Notes: generated by a model not told the origin, from the letters alone. Shown: positions 1 to 18,032, counted from the stretch's first letter. The stretch is DNA of 64,000 bases from Streptomyces novaecaesareae (GCF_000716875.1 NZ_JNWQ01000025.1:15501-79500), one strand, 5' to 3'. A program made the numbers and translations.

Positions 1-1488
1 GGGTTGGGCGTGGTGCTGCTGGCCCTGTCGGGGCGCAACGGCTACCACGTCGACGAGTTGTACAACCGGGCCTCCGGCGGACACCTGGCCCTGGGGTACG
101 TCGACCAACCCCCGCTGGTCTCCGTGATCGCCAGAGTGGAGACCACGCTGTTCGGCGACACCCTGACCGGGTTCCGCGTGATCCCGGCGCTGATGGCCTG
201 CCTGGTGGTGTGGGTGTCCGGCCTCATCGCCCGCGAACTCGGCGGCGCGCGCGGCGCCCAGCTCTTCGCCGCCGCCGCGTCGGGCGCGACGGTGGTCACG
301 CTCAACGCCGGGCACGTGCTGACCACCAACATCCCCGACCTGCTCACCTGGGTGGCCCTGGGCTGGCTGTTCGTCCGCCTGCTGCGCACCCAGGACACCC
401 GGCTCTGGCTGGCCATCGGCACCGTCTCCGGTGTGGGCCTGCTCGCCAAGAACCTCCTCGTGCTGCTGGTCCTCTCGCTGCTCGTGGGCATCCTGGTGGC
501 GGGGCCACGAGCGGTCCTGCGCAGCCGGCACCTGTGGCTGGGGGCGGCGATCGCCGCGGTGTTCGCGGTGCCGATGGTGCTGTGGCAGATCTCGCACGGC
601 TGGCCGGCGGTGGAGATGAGCGACGCGTTGAAGGTCGCCCTCGGGTCCGACTCCCGGGTCGCCTTCGTGCCGTTCCAGGTGATCCTGATCGGCCTGTTCC
701 TCACCCCGGTGTGGATCTCCGGGCTCGTGGCGCTGCTGCGCCGCCCGGCGTGGCGGGCCTTCCGGCCGGTCGGTGTCGGCTACCTGTTCCTGGTGGTGCT
801 GCTGCTCGCCATCGGCGGGAAGCCCGAGTACACCGGCGGTCTCCCGCTGGTGCTGCTGGCGGCGGGTTCCGTCGCGACGGTGGAGTGGGCGAAGACCCGC
901 GTCCGCCGCTCGCTGGCCGGCACCGCCCTGGTGGCCAACCTGGTGCTGTCCTCCGTGCTGATGCTCCCGGTGCTGCCCATTGCGGTGTACGGGTCGAACC
1001 CGGTGCTGAAGTCGCTCGGGGTCTTCCAGCTCGACCAGTCGCGCTGGCCGCAGCTGGCCGAGGAGGTCGCCGCCGTCGACCGCTCGCTCTCCCCGCAGGA
1101 CCGCGAGCACGCCGTCGTCTACGCCAACCACTACGGACTGGCGGGCGCCCTGGACAAGTTCGGCCCGCAGAACGGCCTGCCGCAGGTCTACAGCGGACAC
1201 AACTCCTACGCCGACTTCGGAAAGCCCACCGACGACAAGAACGTGGTGATCGCGGTCGGTGTGAACCGCGACGAGTTCGGGGCGCTGTTCGCGAGCTGCG
1301 AGCCCGCCGGCAAGTTCGAGACCGACCTGCCCGTCGCCGACAAGGACACGCCGTTCCTGGTGTGCCGCAACCCCCGCGAGCCGTGGGCGAAGCTGTGGCC
1401 CAAGCTCACCTGGATCGGCTTCAGCTGCCCGTACACGGCCGAGGCGATCACCGCCAAGAGCGAGAAGGGCTGCTCGCTGACCGACTGA
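1..1488 (+). CDS. Membrane glycosyltransferase, GT39/ArnT-like (5' partial)
   Basis: This is a polytopic membrane protein of the dolichyl-phosphate-mannose/ArnT-like glycosyltransferase family, which moves a sugar from a polyprenyl phosphate to an acceptor on the outer face of the membrane. The sequence begins inside the first membrane segment. The motif HVDELYN, with an acidic residue in the first external loop, matches the catalytic loop of this family, and YVDQPPL follows. At least eight hydrophobic segments are visible, then a soluble C-terminal domain of about 150 residues. The true start lies before base 1. It converges on the exporter gene at 1613 across a strong terminator, so it need not belong to the peptide cluster. 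The family call is fairly sure; the substrate is unknown. Confidence 0.75.
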   Translation, partial: GLGVVLLALSGRNGYHVDELYNRASGGHLALGYVDQPPLVSVIARVETTLFGDTLTGFRVIPALMACLVVWVSGLIARELGGARGAQLFAAAASGATVVTLNAGHVLTTNIPDLLTWVALGWLFVRLLRTQDTRLWLAIGTVSGVGLLAKNLLVLLVLSLLVGILVAGPRAVLRSRHLWLGAAIAAVFAVPMVLWQISHGWPAVEMSDALKVALGSDSRVAFVPFQVILIGLFLTPVWISGLVALLRRPAWRAFRPVGVGYLFLVVLLLAIGGKPEYTGGLPLVLLAAGSVATVEWAKTRVRRSLAGTALVANLVLSSVLMLPVLPIAVYGSNPVLKSLGVFQLDQSRWPQLAEEVAAVDRSLSPQDREHAVVYANHYGLAGALDKFGPQNGLPQVYSGHNSYADFGKPTDDKNVVIAVGVNRDEFGALFASCEPAGKFETDLPVADKDTPFLVCRNPREPWAKLWPKLTWIGFSCPYTAEAITAKSEKGCSLTD

Positions 1489-1529
1489 GCAGGCCCCCTG
1501 GGCCGGCCTTCCGGGGCCGACCTCCTGGC

Positions 1530-1581
1530 AAGGACGCGGCCCCTGCCCCTCACCGGTGTGAGGGGCAGGGGCCGCGTCCTT
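1530..1581. terminator. Bidirectional terminator, 24-bp perfect stem
   Basis: Bases 1530-1553 and 1558-1581 are perfectly complementary around a CGGT loop, starting AAGGACGCGG. The hairpin lies between two convergent genes and marks the downstream edge of the NRPS operon. Confidence 0.85.
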
Positions 1582-1612
1582 GTACCGCCCGTGGGATCCG
1601 GGCCGCGTCCCG

Positions 1613-2908
1613 TCACTTCAGCGTGGGGAACCGCCGCAGGTTCGGGCTGAGGGTGGTGCCGACGGCGACGACGGCCAGAGCGGCGCAGCAGATCAGCAGG
1701 CTGCCACGGCTGTTCCCGCCCGACATCAGCAGCCCGCCCACGAGCGGCCCGACCGCGCCGGCGCCGCCCGCGAACAGCCCGACGACACCGCTGAGTCGGC
1801 CGCGCAGCTCGTCGGGCGCGACCGTGAGCTGGTAGGTCATGACCGTCGTGAACGCGGTCGGGATCAGGAAGGCGATCCCGCCGAGCACGACGCCGGTCGG
1901 CACCCCGGTCGGCACCAGGGCCAGCAGCAGCGTCAGCGCCGCCGCCGTCCAGGGGAACCCCAGGATGACCGCGGGCGCGGGCAGGGCGGCGTGCAGCCGG
2001 CCCGCGACCGCGGCGCCCAGCAGCCCGCCGATGCCGAACCCGGTCATCATCACGCCCAGTTCGCCGGGGGCCATGTCGCCCTCGCCGGACATCGCCAGCA
2101 CGATGATGATCAGTGCGGAGATGACCAGTTCGCAGCCCATCAGCCAGACCAGCGTCGGCCTGATCACCGGGTGCCCCAGCACCCAGCGGAACCCGTCGGC
2201 GAGCAGCCCCGCCTTCTCGGGCTCCCGCTCGGACTCCGAACTCCCGGACTCCTCCGCGGATTCCGGCACGGACTCCCGTACGGCTTCCGGTTCCGGCCGG
2301 GGAAGGCGGAGGAAGCACAGCACCACGCAGGACGCCACCAGCAGGACGACGGCGACCCCGAACGGGGCCATCCGGTCGACGGCGAACAGGAAGCCCGCGC
2401 CCGCCGGGCCCAGCAGCGTGGCGATGTACCGGCGCGCGGTGTTGCGCGCCACCGCCTGCGACAGCTGCGACTCGGGGACGACCTGCGGCAGCGCGGCGTG
2501 CTCCGCCGGGTCGAAGGCCGCGCCCAGCAGCCCCTCCGCCACCGCGACCACGAGCACGTGCGCCATGGAGAAGTGGCCCGAGAACAGGGCGATCGCCAGA
2601 CTCGCCATCACCGCCGCCCGGGCGCACTGGCACACCAGCATGACCCGCTTGCGGTCGAAGCGGTCCACCAGCACGCCCGCCGGGACGTTGGCCGCCATGT
2701 GCGCGGCCGCGATGGCGGCGGAGACGGCTCCCATCCGGGCCGCGGAGCCGGTCGCCGCCAGCACCGTCAGCGGGAACGCGATCAGGCAGAGCTGACTGAC
2801 CAGCTCGGACACCAGCTGACTGCCCCACAGCACGTGGTAGTTCCGGTTCCGCGACAGCGGCGGCACTGCCGCCGCTGTCGCGGAACCGGTGTTCACGTCG
2901 ACGGTCAT
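1613..2908 (-). CDS. MFS exporter, end of NRPS operon
   Basis: This is a 431-residue transporter of the major facilitator superfamily with about twelve membrane segments. The loop motif DRFDRKRVM after the second segment matches the conserved MFS motif A (GxxxDRxGRR). A hydrophilic, Glu/Ser-rich central loop separates the two halves. The start is the ATG at 2908-2906, which overlaps the NRPS stop codon as ATGA, so the two genes are translationally coupled. That coupling makes it the likely exporter or self-resistance pump for the NRPS peptide. It resembles macrolide-efflux-type (MefA/EntS-like) MFS proteins. The family is secure; the cargo is inferred from context. Confidence 0.85.
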   Translation of the reverse strand: MTVDVNTGSATAAAVPPLSRNRNYHVLWGSQLVSELVSQLCLIAFPLTVLAATGSAARMGAVSAAIAAAHMAANVPAGVLVDRFDRKRVMLVCQCARAAVMASLAIALFSGHFSMAHVLVVAVAEGLLGAAFDPAEHAALPQVVPESQLSQAVARNTARRYIATLLGPAGAGFLFAVDRMAPFGVAVVLLVASCVVLCFLRLPRPEPEAVRESVPESAEESGSSESEREPEKAGLLADGFRWVLGHPVIRPTLVWLMGCELVISALIIIVLAMSGEGDMAPGELGVMMTGFGIGGLLGAAVAGRLHAALPAPAVILGFPWTAAALTLLLALVPTGVPTGVVLGGIAFLIPTAFTTVMTYQLTVAPDELRGRLSGVVGLFAGGAGAVGPLVGGLLMSGGNSRGSLLICCAALAVVAVGTTLSPNLRRFPTLK

Positions 2909-5900
2909 CCCGTCGCCGTCCCGGTGCGCCGGAGCAGCCGGCCGGCGAGCTGGAGCAGCTCGACCCGGCCCGTCTCCGGGTCGCGGACGAACCGGCCCGT
3001 GTCCGGCACCCCGCCGCCGCCTGCGGCGGCGAACCGCAGGTCGGCGAAGCAGGTCAGTGCGGAGCGCGGCCCGTGCCCGACGGAGAGGGTGAGCCCGTCG
3101 GGGCCCGTCTCGACCAGGCAGTCCCAGTCGCCGTTGGCGTACCGGCCCGCGCACTCGGCCGGCCCGGCGGCCGGCGCCCCCGGATCGGACAGCGCCCGCA
3201 GCGAGTGGTTGGCCACGTCGAGCCCGGCGGCGCCGAGTTCGGCGAGCAGGTCCTCCCACAGCCCGGCCCCGGTGCTCGCGTTGGTGGTGAGCGCCACCGC
3301 CGTCCCGGTCGCCGGGTCGAAGCGCAGGTGGGACCAGGTGCCGTCACCGCTGCCGTCGTGCCCGTGCCAGGTACCGGCGGCGGCGTCGGCGCCGCGGTAC
3401 ACGGCCCAGCCGAGCCCCCAGCCGTCGGCGAGGCCGAACGGCCCGACGGCGAGCTCGCCGGTCAGGTCGCGGAGCATCGCCTCGGCGGCCGCCGGGTCGA
3501 GCACCCCGGACGCCGTCCGGTCGTGCACGCCGGCCAGCCGCACCAGGTCGGCCGCACTGGCCGCCAGCCCCGCGGCGGGGTCGTCGATCGGGGTGAAGGT
3601 CTGCTCGGGCACGGGGAGGAGACCGCCCTGCGCCCCGCTGTTCTGCGCCCCGCCGCCCTGGACGACGTGGCCCTGGGCCACCGGCCGCTCGCCCGGCTGC
3701 CCGTTGGAGGCGGCCGTGATCCCGAGCGGGCTCAGCAGCAGCGACTCCACGGCCGTCCGCCAGTCCGTGCCGGTCAGCACCTCGACCAGGCGGCCCGCGA
3801 GCACGTAGCCGAGGTCGGAGTACGAGAAGGCGGTGCCCGGCCGGTGCAGCACGGCGCTCTCGCCGCAGTGCTGCTCGACCCAGGTGCGCCGGTCGGCGCT
3901 CGGCACCCGCTCCTCGATCGCGGCGACCAGCCCGCCGGTGTGGCTGAGGGCCTGCCGCGCCGTCACCCGGCCGACCGGGCCGGCCGCGGAGAGCTCGGGC
4001 AGGTACGCGCCGATCGGGGCGTCGAGGTCGAGCCGCCCGTCGGCCGCCAGCTGCTGCACGAGCAGCGCCGTCACCGGCTTGGTCAGCGAGGCGATGGGGA
4101 ACGCGGTGTCCGTGGTGACGGGCAGGCCGCTCCCGGCCACCCGCTCCCCGGTCTCGACGGTGATGAGGCGGCCCCCGTGGCGCACGGCGAGCTGTGCGCC
4201 CGGCACCCGGTGCGCACGCGCCAGCTCGGCGAGCCGGGCGGCCAGGAACTCCCGGCTGACGGCCGGGGCCCCGGTGTGCTCCGGTGCGTCGGCCGGCGCC
4301 TGCTGCGCGGAGGCGGGCTGCCGGGGAGCAGCGGGCTCCGTGGCAGTGGGCTCCGTGGCAGTGGGCTCCGTCGCCGAGGGCACCGCGACCCCCGCCAGGC
4401 GCTCGATGGTCGGGTGCGCGAACAGGTCCTTCGGCACCAGGTGCCAGCCGGCCCGCCGGGCCCGGTAGACCACCTGGACGCTCAGCACCGAGTTCCCGCC
4501 GAGGTCGAAGAAGTCGCCGGTCACGTCGATGGTGTCGACCGGGCGGCCGAGCACGTCCGCCCAGATCGCGGCCAGTGCGGCCTCCGTCCCGTCACGCGGG
4601 GCGACCCGGGGCGCGTCGGCGTCGGCCACCGTGCCCGGGGCGGGCAGCGCCCGCCGGTCGACCTTGCCGCTGGGCGTCAGCGGGAACACGTCCAGCTCCA
4701 CGAAGAACGCGGGCACCATGTACGCCGGCAGCTGCCGTGCGAGGTGCGCCTTCAGCTCCGCGGTGGTGGGACTGGTCTCCCCGTGACTCGCCCACTCGCC
4801 TCCGGGGCGGGGGGCCGGCACGAAGTAGGCCGCCAAGTGCTTGTCGCCGGGCCGGTCCTCGCGCGCCACCACGACGGCCGAGCCGACCTCGGGGTGGGTG
4901 TCCAGCACCGTCTCGATCTCGCCGAGCTCGATCCGGAATCCGCGGATCTTGACCTGGTCGTCGGCGCGGCCGACGAACTCCAGGACGCCGTCGGCCCGCC
5001 AGCGGACCACGTCGCCGGTGCGGTACATGCGCTCCCCGGCCGGCCCGAACGGGTCGGCCACGAAGCGGCCGGCGGTCAGGTCGGGGCGGTTGGCGTAGCC
5101 GCGCGCCACGCCTTCACCGGCGATGTACAGCTCACCCGGCACGCCGGGCGGGACCGGCTGGAGGCCGGCGTCGAGCACGTACACCCGGGTGTTGGCGATC
5201 GGCCGGCCGATCGGCGGCGCACCGGCGGCGCCGCGGGTCAGCTCCGCGGCGGTCGACCAGATCGTGGTCTCGGTCGGCCCGTACACGTTGGTCACCGACG
5301 GCGATCCGGCGGTCAGGGCCTCGGCCAGCTCCGCGGGCAGCGCCTCGCCGCCGACGAGCACCCGGACCCGGGCGAGCACGTCGGGAGCGCCCTCGGCCAC
5401 GCCGCGCCACAGGCTCGGCGTCGCCTGCACCACCGTGACGCCCTCGGCGTCGACCACCCGGCGCAGCTCCTCCGGGTCGTGCACCAGCTCCTTGTCGGCC
5501 AGCACCACGGCCGCGCCGCTGATCAGCGGCACGAACAGTTCCAGGTGCGCGATGTCGAACCCGACGGTGGTGACGGCCAGCAGCCGGTCCTCGGGGGTCA
5601 TCGCGGTGCGGTCCCGCATGTCCAGCACGAAGTTGCGCAGGTTGCCGCGGGTGACCACGACGCCCTTGGGCTTGCCGGTGGAACCGGAGGTGTAGAGCGT
5701 GTAGGCGGCGTTGTCCGGGCTCGGCGCCGCGGCCGGTTCCGGCTTGGTGGCCGGGCGGGCCGCCAGTGCGGCGACCACCTCGGGGTCGGTGAGCGAGAGG
5801 GCGGGCGTGCCCTCGGGCAGGTCGAGTACGGCCGTGTCGCCGGTCAGGGCCAGCACCGGGGCCGCGTCCTGCAGCATGAACGCGAGGCGCTCGCGCGGGT

Positions 5901-8900
5901 GGTCCAGGTCCAGCGGCAGGTAGGCCGCGCCCGTCTTCAGCACCGCCAGCATGGCCACCAGCAGTTCGGGCGTGCGCGGGCAGGCCAGGGCGACGATCTG
6001 TTCGGGGCGCAGCCCCTGCGCCACCAGGTGGTGGGCGAGCCGGTTCGCGCGGGCGTCCAGCTCGGCGTAGCCGATCCGGGTGTCGCCGTGCACCAGTGCG
6101 GTGCCCTCCGGGGTGGCCGCGGCCTGCTGTTCGAACAGCTCGACGGTGGTGGCCGGCCCGGTCTGCCGGGCGGTGGCGTTCCACTCGTCCAGCAGGACGG
6201 TCCGCTCGCCGGCGGGCAGCACGGGCAGCCGGCCGATCGGGGCCTGCGCGTGGTCGGCGAAGGCGTCCAGCAGGGTCGCCAGGCGTTCGGCGATCCGCTC
6301 CACGGTGTCCGCGTCGAACAGGCGCGGGTCGTAGCCGAGGCGCAGGTGCAGTTCGTCGGTGGTGTAGGCGGTGAGCGTGAGCGCGTAGTTGGTCTCCTCC
6401 GCGCCGTTGCTCTCGCGCACCACGAGGCCGTACCGGGCGGCCGCGTCGCGGTCGTACGGGAAGCTCTCGAAGATGACGATGCTGTCGAACAGGTCCGAGC
6501 CCCTCGGGACCTCGCTCCAGCCGCGCACCTGTGCCAGCGACACGTGCTCGAACTGCCGGGTCTCGACCTGCTCGTCCTGCATCCGCTGCAGCCAGGACAC
6601 CAGGTCGAGGCCGCTGTCCACGGTGGTCCGTACGGGCAGCGTGTTGATGAACAGGCCGACGATCTCGTCCGCGCCCGCCAGTTCCGCGGGGCGGCCGGAC
6701 ACCGTCGCGCCGAAGCACACGTCGCGCTCGCCGCTGTGCCGCGCGAGCAGCAGCGCCCACGCGCCCTGCACGACGCTGTTCACCGTCAGCCGGGCGCCCT
6801 TGGCGAACTCGTAGAGCCGGCGCGAGCGTTCGGCGGGCAGCCGCAGGTTCACGTCGCGCGAGGAGCGCGCGTCGTGCGCGGTCGACGGCACCCGGTCGAA
6901 CGGCAGCGGGGTGGCCGCCGCGAAGCCCGCCATGGTGCGGCGCCAGTGCGCCTCGGCGGCGGCGTCGTCCTGCTCGGCCAGCCACTGCACGTAGTCCCGG
7001 TACGGGCGGCGCGGCTTCGGCGCCGGGGTGGGCGCGCCGCTGAGCGCGGCGTGCTCCTCGAACACCTGGGCCAGCGCGTCGGCGAAGCTCCACCCGTCGA
7101 GCAGCAGGTGGTGGGTGGACCAGAAGACCTGGACGCTCTCCGCCGACAGCCGGGCGATGGTCAGCCGCATGAGCGGCGCCTCGGCCAGGTCGACCTCCAG
7201 CGAGGGCAGGCCCTCCCACAGCGACCGCGACCGCGCGTCCTGCTCCTCCTCGGAGAGGCCGCTCCAGTCCAGGTGCGTCACGGGCAGCCGCACGTCGCGG
7301 CGGACGATCTGGAGCGGGACGTCCACGTCGGCCCCGACCACGGCGGTGCGCAGGATCGGGGTGCGGTCCACGACGCGCTGGAACGCGTCGGCGAGGCGCT
7401 GCGGGTCGTCCACGCCGTCCAGCACCGCGCCGAAGTGCGTGAGGTACACGTCGCCGTCGCCGCCGAGCGAGTGGAACAGCATGCCGCTCTGCATCGGGGT
7501 GAGCGGGTAGACGTCCTCCACCGAGCGGCCGTCGCCGGCGATCCGGTCCACCGCCGCCTGGTCCAGCCCGGCCAGCGGGAAGTCGGACGGGGTGCACCCG
7601 CCGGCGCCGGGCAGGGCGCAGTGCTCGACGATCTGCTCCAGCGCCGCGAGGAACGCCTCGGCCAGCCGGGCGACCGTCTCCTCGCGGTGAACGTTCCCTG
7701 AGTACTCCCAGCCGAACTCCAGCTCGCCGTCGCGGACCATGCCGGTGACCTCGATCAGGCACTGCCGGGCCTGCTCGGGGCTGCGGTCGGGCACGCCCGG
7801 GTTCTCGCACCAGCCCTGGAAGAGCCCGGCGTCGCCGGTGCCGGCGTCGAAGCGGCCGTGGTAGTTGAACCCGACCTGGCACTGCCGGCCCCGGCCCAGT
7901 GCGCCCGCCTCGCCGAGGTAGCGCAGGGCGCCGTAGCCCAGGCCGCGGGAGGGTACGGTGCGCAGCTGCTCCTTGACGGCCTTCAGGGTGGCGCCCCAGT
8001 CCTCGCCCTCGGGCAGGTCCAGCGCCACGGGGAACACCGTGGTGAACCAGCCGACGGTGCGCGAGAGGTCGACGTCGTCGAAGAGGTCCTCGCGTCCGTG
8101 GCCCTCCAGCTCGACCGGCACGGTGCCGCCGGCCCAGTCGCGCAGCACCCGGGCGAGGGCGCTGAGCAGCACGTCGTTGACCTGCGTGCGGTACGCCTCG
8201 GGCACCTTGCGCAGCAGCGCGTCGGTGCGTTCGGCGCTCAGCCGCCGGGTCAGGGTGCGCGCGGAGCCGGCGGTGTTTTCGCCGTGGAGGTCCACCGGCA
8301 GCTCGGCGGCGTTCGTGGTGGCCTTCTCGACGCCGGTCCAGTAGTCCAGTTCGGCGTCGAAGCCGCCGTCGGCGACCAGGCCGGTGAGGCGCTGCGACCA
8401 GTCCCGGAACGAAGTGGACTTGGGGCCCAGGTCCACCTTCTGTCCGAGGGCCGCCTGCCGGTGCCCGGTGTCCAGGTCGGCCATGATGACGCGCCAGGAG
8501 ACGGCGTCCACGACGTAGTGGTGCGCGGCGAGGAACAGGCGGGGGGCCTGGCCGGCGCCGAGGGTGAACAGCACGCCCTTGAACAGCGGGCCGGTGCGGA
8601 TGTCGAACCCGGTCTGCGCCGCGGTGATCGCCGCGCGCAGCGCCTCGTCCCGTGCGGTGTCGTCGAGGCCGGAGAGGTCGACGGTGTCGAGGACGGTGCC
8701 GTCCGCCGCGGTGGCCTCGGCGGCGTCGTTGCGCTGGCGCCACACCCCGCCGACCTGTTCGGCCCTGATCCGCAGGATGTCGTGGTGGTCGAGGACGGCG
8801 GTGAACGCGGCGCTCAGCGCGTCGGCGTCGACCTCGGTGTCCAGTTCGAGGAACAGGGACTGGTTGAAGTGGCCGGGGGCGTCGGGGAACTCCTCGAAGT

Positions 8901-11900
8901 ACCAGTGCTGGACGGGCGTCAGCGGCACCGGGCCGACCACCGGGCCCTGCTCGGCGTCGGGCGCGGTCAGCACGGTGACCTCGCCGGCCAGTTCGGCGAT
9001 GGTCTGGCGCAGGAACATCTGCTTGGTGGTCAGCCGGAGGTTGGACCGCCGGGCGAGCGACACCACCTGGAGGCTGAGGATCGAGTCGCCGCCGAGGTTG
9101 AAGAAGTTGTCCTCGACGCCGATCCGGTCGGGCTCCACACCCAGGACCTTCGCCCAGACGTCGACGAGTACGGTCTCCACGGGGGTGCGCGGCGCGACGC
9201 GCTGGGACGGGTCGGCCTCGGGCTCGGCCACCTCGGGCAGGGCGCGCCGGTCGAGGGTGCCGTTCGGGGTCATCGGCAGCTCGTCGAGGACCATGATCGC
9301 CGAGGGCACGGCCTGGCTCGGCAGGTTGCCGGCCAGGAACGCCCGGAGTTCGGCGAGGTCGGGCGCCGTGCTGCCGGCGGGCACCACGTAGCCGAAGAGC
9401 CGGGTGTGGCCGCCCTCGACCCGCCGCGCGACCGCCGCGGCGGTGGCGACATCGGGGTGGCGGGCCAGTGCGGTCTCCACCTCGCCGAGCTCCACCCGGA
9501 AGCCGCGGATCTTGACCTGGTCGTCGGCGCGGCCGAGGTACTCCAGGTTGCCGTCGCCGCGCCAGCGCACCACGTCGCCGGTGCGGTAGAACCGGCCGGT
9601 GCCCGGGCCGAGGACGTCGTGGGGGAACCGCTCGGCGCTCAACTCGGGCCGGTCCCAGTAGCCCTGGGCGATGCCGCCGCCGCCGATGTAGAGCTCGCCG
9701 GGCACCCCGATCGGCACCGGGCGGAGCAGCTCGTCGACGACGTACACGGTGGTGTTCACCATCGGCTTGCCGATCGGGACGATCGGCGAGGGCTCGACCG
9801 GGTCCCCGCGCAGCGCGAACACGGTGGAGTCCACCGTCGTCTCGGTCGCGCCGTACGCGTTGACCGTCAGGGTGTCGGGGCCGACGTGTTCGAGCAGGTC
9901 GGCGGCGTCGCCGGCGAGCCAGCCCTCGGCGCCCAGGGAGAGCAGCCGCACCGACTCCAGGCCGCCGCCTCCGCGCCAGGCCAGCTCGGTGCTGATCGCC
10001 CGGGCCAGCGACGGCGTGGTGGCCAGGATCTCCGGGCGGACCTCGGCGATCAGGTCGGCCAGCGCGGGCGGGTCGGTCACCACCTCCGCCGGGCAGACCA
10101 CCATCTCGCCGCCGAAGAGCGCGGAGAACAGGAAGTCGCCGAGGAAGAGGTCGACGCCGAAGCTGGCCACGCACAGGGCGCGGCCGCAGATCTCGCTCAG
10201 GCCGTACTGGGCGTTCCAGGCCCGCAGGATGTGGTGCACGTTGCGGTGGCTGATCTGCACGCCCTTGGGCTTGCCGGTGGTGCCCGAGGTGTAGATCACG
10301 TAGACGAGGTCGTCCACGCAGACCCCGGACTCCGGCGCGTCGTCCGGCAGGGCCTCGATCACCGCGCGGTCGCGGTCGAGGACGACCATGGTCGCCTCGT
10401 GCCCGGCGACCCGGTCCGCCACGGCGGTCTGGGTGACGACCACCGGTGCGGCGGCGTCCTCCAGCATCATGCTGATGCGCTGCGCCGGGTAGTCCGGGTC
10501 GAGCGGCACGAACGCCGCGCCCGACTTCATCACGCCGAGCAGCGCAACCATCGCGTCCACGCCGCGCTCGACGCACACGCCGACCAGCGTGCCCGGGCCG
10601 ACGCCCAGGCCGATCAGGTGCCGCGCCAGCTGGTTGGAGCGGGCCTCCAGCGCGGCGAAGGTCAGTTCCCGGCCGGCGCAGCTCACCGCGACCGCGTCGG
10701 GGGTGATCGCGGCCTGCTCGTCGTACAGCTCGTGCACGCACCGGGAGGGGCCGTACTCGACGACGGGGCCGTTCCATTCGGTGTGCAGCAGGTGCAGTTC
10801 GGCGTCGGGGAGCATCGGCAGGTCGCGCATCGGGGCGTCCGGCTGCGCGGCGATGCCGTCGAGCAGCGTCACCAGGTGGCCGCTCATCCGCTCGATCGTC
10901 GCCGGGTCGAACAGGTCGGTGCTGTACTCGATGTAGCCGGTGAGCGCGCCCGCCTGCTCGAAGAAGTCGAGGGAGACGTCCAGCTTGGCCACGTGCAGCG
11001 GCGGGTCGACCTCGGTGACCCGCAGGCCGGGCAGTTCGGTCTTGGCCTCCAGCGCGTTCTGGAGGTTGACCATCACCTGCACCAGGGGCGGCCGGCTCGG
11101 GTCGCGCTCCGGCCGCAGGATGTCGACCAGCCGCTGGAAGGGCACCTCCTCGTTGGCGAACGCGTCGAGCACGGTGGAGCGGACGTCGCCGAGGAAGTCG
11201 GTGAAGGACCGCGCCTCGTCCACCTGCGAGCGCAGCACCACGGTGTTGCTGAAGTAGCCGACGAGGCGCTCCAGTTCGACCCGGCCGCGGCCGGCGGTCA
11301 CCGAGCCCACCGCGATGTCCTGCTGCCCCGAGTAGCGGGAGAACATCAGCTGGCTCGCGGCCACCAGGGTCATGAACAGCGTGGCGCCGGTGCGCGAGCC
11401 GAGTTCGGTCAGCCGCCGGGTCAACTCCCCGGGCACGGCGATCTCGTGGATCGCGCCCGCGGAGCCGAGCACCGGGGGCCGCGGGCGGTCCGAGGGCAGC
11501 TCCACCGGGGACAGCCCGGCCAGCTGCTTGCGCCAGTAGTCGAGCTGCCCCGCCACCTCCGGCCCGGCGAGGCGTTCCTGCTGCCAGGCCGCGTAGTCCG
11601 CGTACTGCACCGGGAGGTCCGGCAGTTCGGCCGCCTCGCCGCGCACCCGGGCCGCGTACCCGGTGTTGAGCTCCTCGACCAGGAGCCCGATGGACCAGCC
11701 GTCGCCGATGATGTGGTGCAGGCCCAGCACCAGCACGTGCTCGTCCGCGGCGAGCCGCAGCAGCGACACCCGGAACAGCGGGCCGCGGCGCAGGTCGAAC
11801 GGGGTGGACGCCTCGCGCTCCAGGCAGCGGCCGAGTTCGGCGCTGCGCTCGGGCTCCGGCAGGCCGGCGAGGTCGACGACCTCGACGGGCACGCGAGCGG

Positions 11901-12255
11901 GCTCGTGCACCACCTGGGTGCCGCGGCCCTCGACCTCGCCGATGGTGGTGCGCAGCGCCTCGTGCCGGGCGACCACGGCGTCCAGGGCCGCGCGCAGCGC
12001 CTCGACGTCCAGGTCGCCGGTCAGCCGCAGCACCCGCGGGGCGTTGTACTCGACGCTGCCCGGGTTCAGTTCGGCCAGGAACCACAGCCCCTGCTGGCTC
12101 GCCGACAGGGGCAGCCCGCCGTCCCGGGGCACCGGGGCGATCGGGCTCTCCTCGGGAACGGGCTCGGCCTCACCGGCGAGCTGGCGCAGGAGGAGCTCCC
12201 GCAGGTGGTCGGGCAGTGCCGACAGCTGGTCCTTCGCGGCGGATGGCAGTTCCAT
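2905..12255 (-). CDS. NRPS: C-A-PCP-E-C-A-PCP-PBP-type thioesterase (modules 3 and 4)
   Basis: This 3116-residue enzyme extends and releases the peptide. Domains in order (approximate residues): C (40-470, HHIIGDG); A (500-1000); PCP (about 1040-1110, GGDSI); E (1115-1550, with HHYVVD, EGHGRE and VGWFTT); C (1565-2000, YPLTPMQ and HHLLLDG); A (2020-2530); PCP (2550-2620, GGNSV); a TEPTA-repeat linker; a serine beta-lactamase/PBP fold (2665-3010) with SLTK near 2722, YSD near 2810 and HGHDG near 2963; and a C-terminal lipocalin-like segment. I read the A codes as DLGASGAVDK (unassigned) and DILQLGVIWK, which is one or two positions from the published glycine code. The E domain predicts a D-residue at position 3. 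The ATG at 12255 has GGAGAGAAG upstream; an in-frame ATG at 12276 would sit before that site. No type I thioesterase is present, so the PBP domain is the release enzyme by elimination. Confidence 0.92.
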   Translation of the reverse strand: MELPSAAKDQLSALPDHLRELLLRQLAGEAEPVPEESPIAPVPRDGGLPLSASQQGLWFLAELNPGSVEYNAPRVLRLTGDLDVEALRAALDAVVARHEALRTTIGEVEGRGTQVVHEPARVPVEVVDLAGLPEPERSAELGRCLEREASTPFDLRRGPLFRVSLLRLAADEHVLVLGLHHIIGDGWSIGLLVEELNTGYAARVRGEAAELPDLPVQYADYAAWQQERLAGPEVAGQLDYWRKQLAGLSPVELPSDRPRPPVLGSAGAIHEIAVPGELTRRLTELGSRTGATLFMTLVAASQLMFSRYSGQQDIAVGSVTAGRGRVELERLVGYFSNTVVLRSQVDEARSFTDFLGDVRSTVLDAFANEEVPFQRLVDILRPERDPSRPPLVQVMVNLQNALEAKTELPGLRVTEVDPPLHVAKLDVSLDFFEQAGALTGYIEYSTDLFDPATIERMSGHLVTLLDGIAAQPDAPMRDLPMLPDAELHLLHTEWNGPVVEYGPSRCVHELYDEQAAITPDAVAVSCAGRELTFAALEARSNQLARHLIGLGVGPGTLVGVCVERGVDAMVALLGVMKSGAAFVPLDPDYPAQRISMMLEDAAAPVVVTQTAVADRVAGHEATMVVLDRDRAVIEALPDDAPESGVCVDDLVYVIYTSGTTGKPKGVQISHRNVHHILRAWNAQYGLSEICGRALCVASFGVDLFLGDFLFSALFGGEMVVCPAEVVTDPPALADLIAEVRPEILATTPSLARAISTELAWRGGGGLESVRLLSLGAEGWLAGDAADLLEHVGPDTLTVNAYGATETTVDSTVFALRGDPVEPSPIVPIGKPMVNTTVYVVDELLRPVPIGVPGELYIGGGGIAQGYWDRPELSAERFPHDVLGPGTGRFYRTGDVVRWRGDGNLEYLGRADDQVKIRGFRVELGEVETALARHPDVATAAAVARRVEGGHTRLFGYVVPAGSTAPDLAELRAFLAGNLPSQAVPSAIMVLDELPMTPNGTLDRRALPEVAEPEADPSQRVAPRTPVETVLVDVWAKVLGVEPDRIGVEDNFFNLGGDSILSLQVVSLARRSNLRLTTKQMFLRQTIAELAGEVTVLTAPDAEQGPVVGPVPLTPVQHWYFEEFPDAPGHFNQSLFLELDTEVDADALSAAFTAVLDHHDILRIRAEQVGGVWRQRNDAAEATAADGTVLDTVDLSGLDDTARDEALRAAITAAQTGFDIRTGPLFKGVLFTLGAGQAPRLFLAAHHYVVDAVSWRVIMADLDTGHRQAALGQKVDLGPKSTSFRDWSQRLTGLVADGGFDAELDYWTGVEKATTNAAELPVDLHGENTAGSARTLTRRLSAERTDALLRKVPEAYRTQVNDVLLSALARVLRDWAGGTVPVELEGHGREDLFDDVDLSRTVGWFTTVFPVALDLPEGEDWGATLKAVKEQLRTVPSRGLGYGALRYLGEAGALGRGRQCQVGFNYHGRFDAGTGDAGLFQGWCENPGVPDRSPEQARQCLIEVTGMVRDGELEFGWEYSGNVHREETVARLAEAFLAALEQIVEHCALPGAGGCTPSDFPLAGLDQAAVDRIAGDGRSVEDVYPLTPMQSGMLFHSLGGDGDVYLTHFGAVLDGVDDPQRLADAFQRVVDRTPILRTAVVGADVDVPLQIVRRDVRLPVTHLDWSGLSEEEQDARSRSLWEGLPSLEVDLAEAPLMRLTIARLSAESVQVFWSTHHLLLDGWSFADALAQVFEEHAALSGAPTPAPKPRRPYRDYVQWLAEQDDAAAEAHWRRTMAGFAAATPLPFDRVPSTAHDARSSRDVNLRLPAERSRRLYEFAKGARLTVNSVVQGAWALLLARHSGERDVCFGATVSGRPAELAGADEIVGLFINTLPVRTTVDSGLDLVSWLQRMQDEQVETRQFEHVSLAQVRGWSEVPRGSDLFDSIVIFESFPYDRDAAARYGLVVRESNGAEETNYALTLTAYTTDELHLRLGYDPRLFDADTVERIAERLATLLDAFADHAQAPIGRLPVLPAGERTVLLDEWNATARQTGPATTVELFEQQAAATPEGTALVHGDTRIGYAELDARANRLAHHLVAQGLRPEQIVALACPRTPELLVAMLAVLKTGAAYLPLDLDHPRERLAFMLQDAAPVLALTGDTAVLDLPEGTPALSLTDPEVVAALAARPATKPEPAAAPSPDNAAYTLYTSGSTGKPKGVVVTRGNLRNFVLDMRDRTAMTPEDRLLAVTTVGFDIAHLELFVPLISGAAVVLADKELVHDPEELRRVVDAEGVTVVQATPSLWRGVAEGAPDVLARVRVLVGGEALPAELAEALTAGSPSVTNVYGPTETTIWSTAAELTRGAAGAPPIGRPIANTRVYVLDAGLQPVPPGVPGELYIAGEGVARGYANRPDLTAGRFVADPFGPAGERMYRTGDVVRWRADGVLEFVGRADDQVKIRGFRIELGEIETVLDTHPEVGSAVVVAREDRPGDKHLAAYFVPAPRPGGEWASHGETSPTTAELKAHLARQLPAYMVPAFFVELDVFPLTPSGKVDRRALPAPGTVADADAPRVAPRDGTEAALAAIWADVLGRPVDTIDVTGDFFDLGGNSVLSVQVVYRARRAGWHLVPKDLFAHPTIERLAGVAVPSATEPTATEPTATEPAAPRQPASAQQAPADAPEHTGAPAVSREFLAARLAELARAHRVPGAQLAVRHGGRLITVETGERVAGSGLPVTTDTAFPIASLTKPVTALLVQQLAADGRLDLDAPIGAYLPELSAAGPVGRVTARQALSHTGGLVAAIEERVPSADRRTWVEQHCGESAVLHRPGTAFSYSDLGYVLAGRLVEVLTGTDWRTAVESLLLSPLGITAASNGQPGERPVAQGHVVQGGGAQNSGAQGGLLPVPEQTFTPIDDPAAGLAASAADLVRLAGVHDRTASGVLDPAAAEAMLRDLTGELAVGPFGLADGWGLGWAVYRGADAAAGTWHGHDGSGDGTWSHLRFDPATGTAVALTTNASTGAGLWEDLLAELGAAGLDVANHSLRALSDPGAPAAGPAECAGRYANGDWDCLVETGPDGLTLSVGHGPRSALTCFADLRFAAAGGGGVPDTGRFVRDPETGRVELLQLAGRLLRRTGTATG
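4333..4375 (-). repeat. 15-bp tandem repeat coding TEPTA linker
   Basis: Nearly three copies of GGGCTCCGTGGCAGT encode a Thr-Glu-Pro-Thr-Ala repeat between the last carrier domain and the PBP domain. It probably acts as a flexible tether. Confidence 0.8.
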
Positions 12256-12301
12256 GCTGTTCTCTTCTCTCCACATTCACAAGCGCGGGTCCGACGCGTT
12301 T

Positions 12302-17908
<5,607 letters not shown>

Positions 17909-17953
17909 GTGCGGTCTCCCCCTCGGTCTGCGCATCGCTGACACGGCGGAGGC

Positions 17954-18032
17954 CGTGCCTGGTCGCCCAGTCTCCCCAGAGGGGACGCGGCCCAGCTACG
18001 CACTTGACGGAAGAGCGAAACAGGGCGGTCAG
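17954..18032 (-). promoter_or_regulatory. Third, divergent copy of the cluster regulatory element
   Basis: The segment upstream of the first NRPS gene resembles the 88-bp elements at 28533 and 31774. It contains the 27-bp dyad at 18005-18031 (TGACGGA on the plus strand, 13 bases, GCGGTCA). About 29 of 40 bases at its distal end match the copy at 28533, but the middle has a length difference of four bases. It probably holds the NRPS promoter and operator. Confidence 0.55.

Noticed and set aside
2905..4265. A beta-lactamase resistance gene at the end of the second NRPS
   Set aside because: It is in frame with the NRPS, follows a linker, has no signal peptide and is in the release-domain position, so a resistance enzyme is unlikely.
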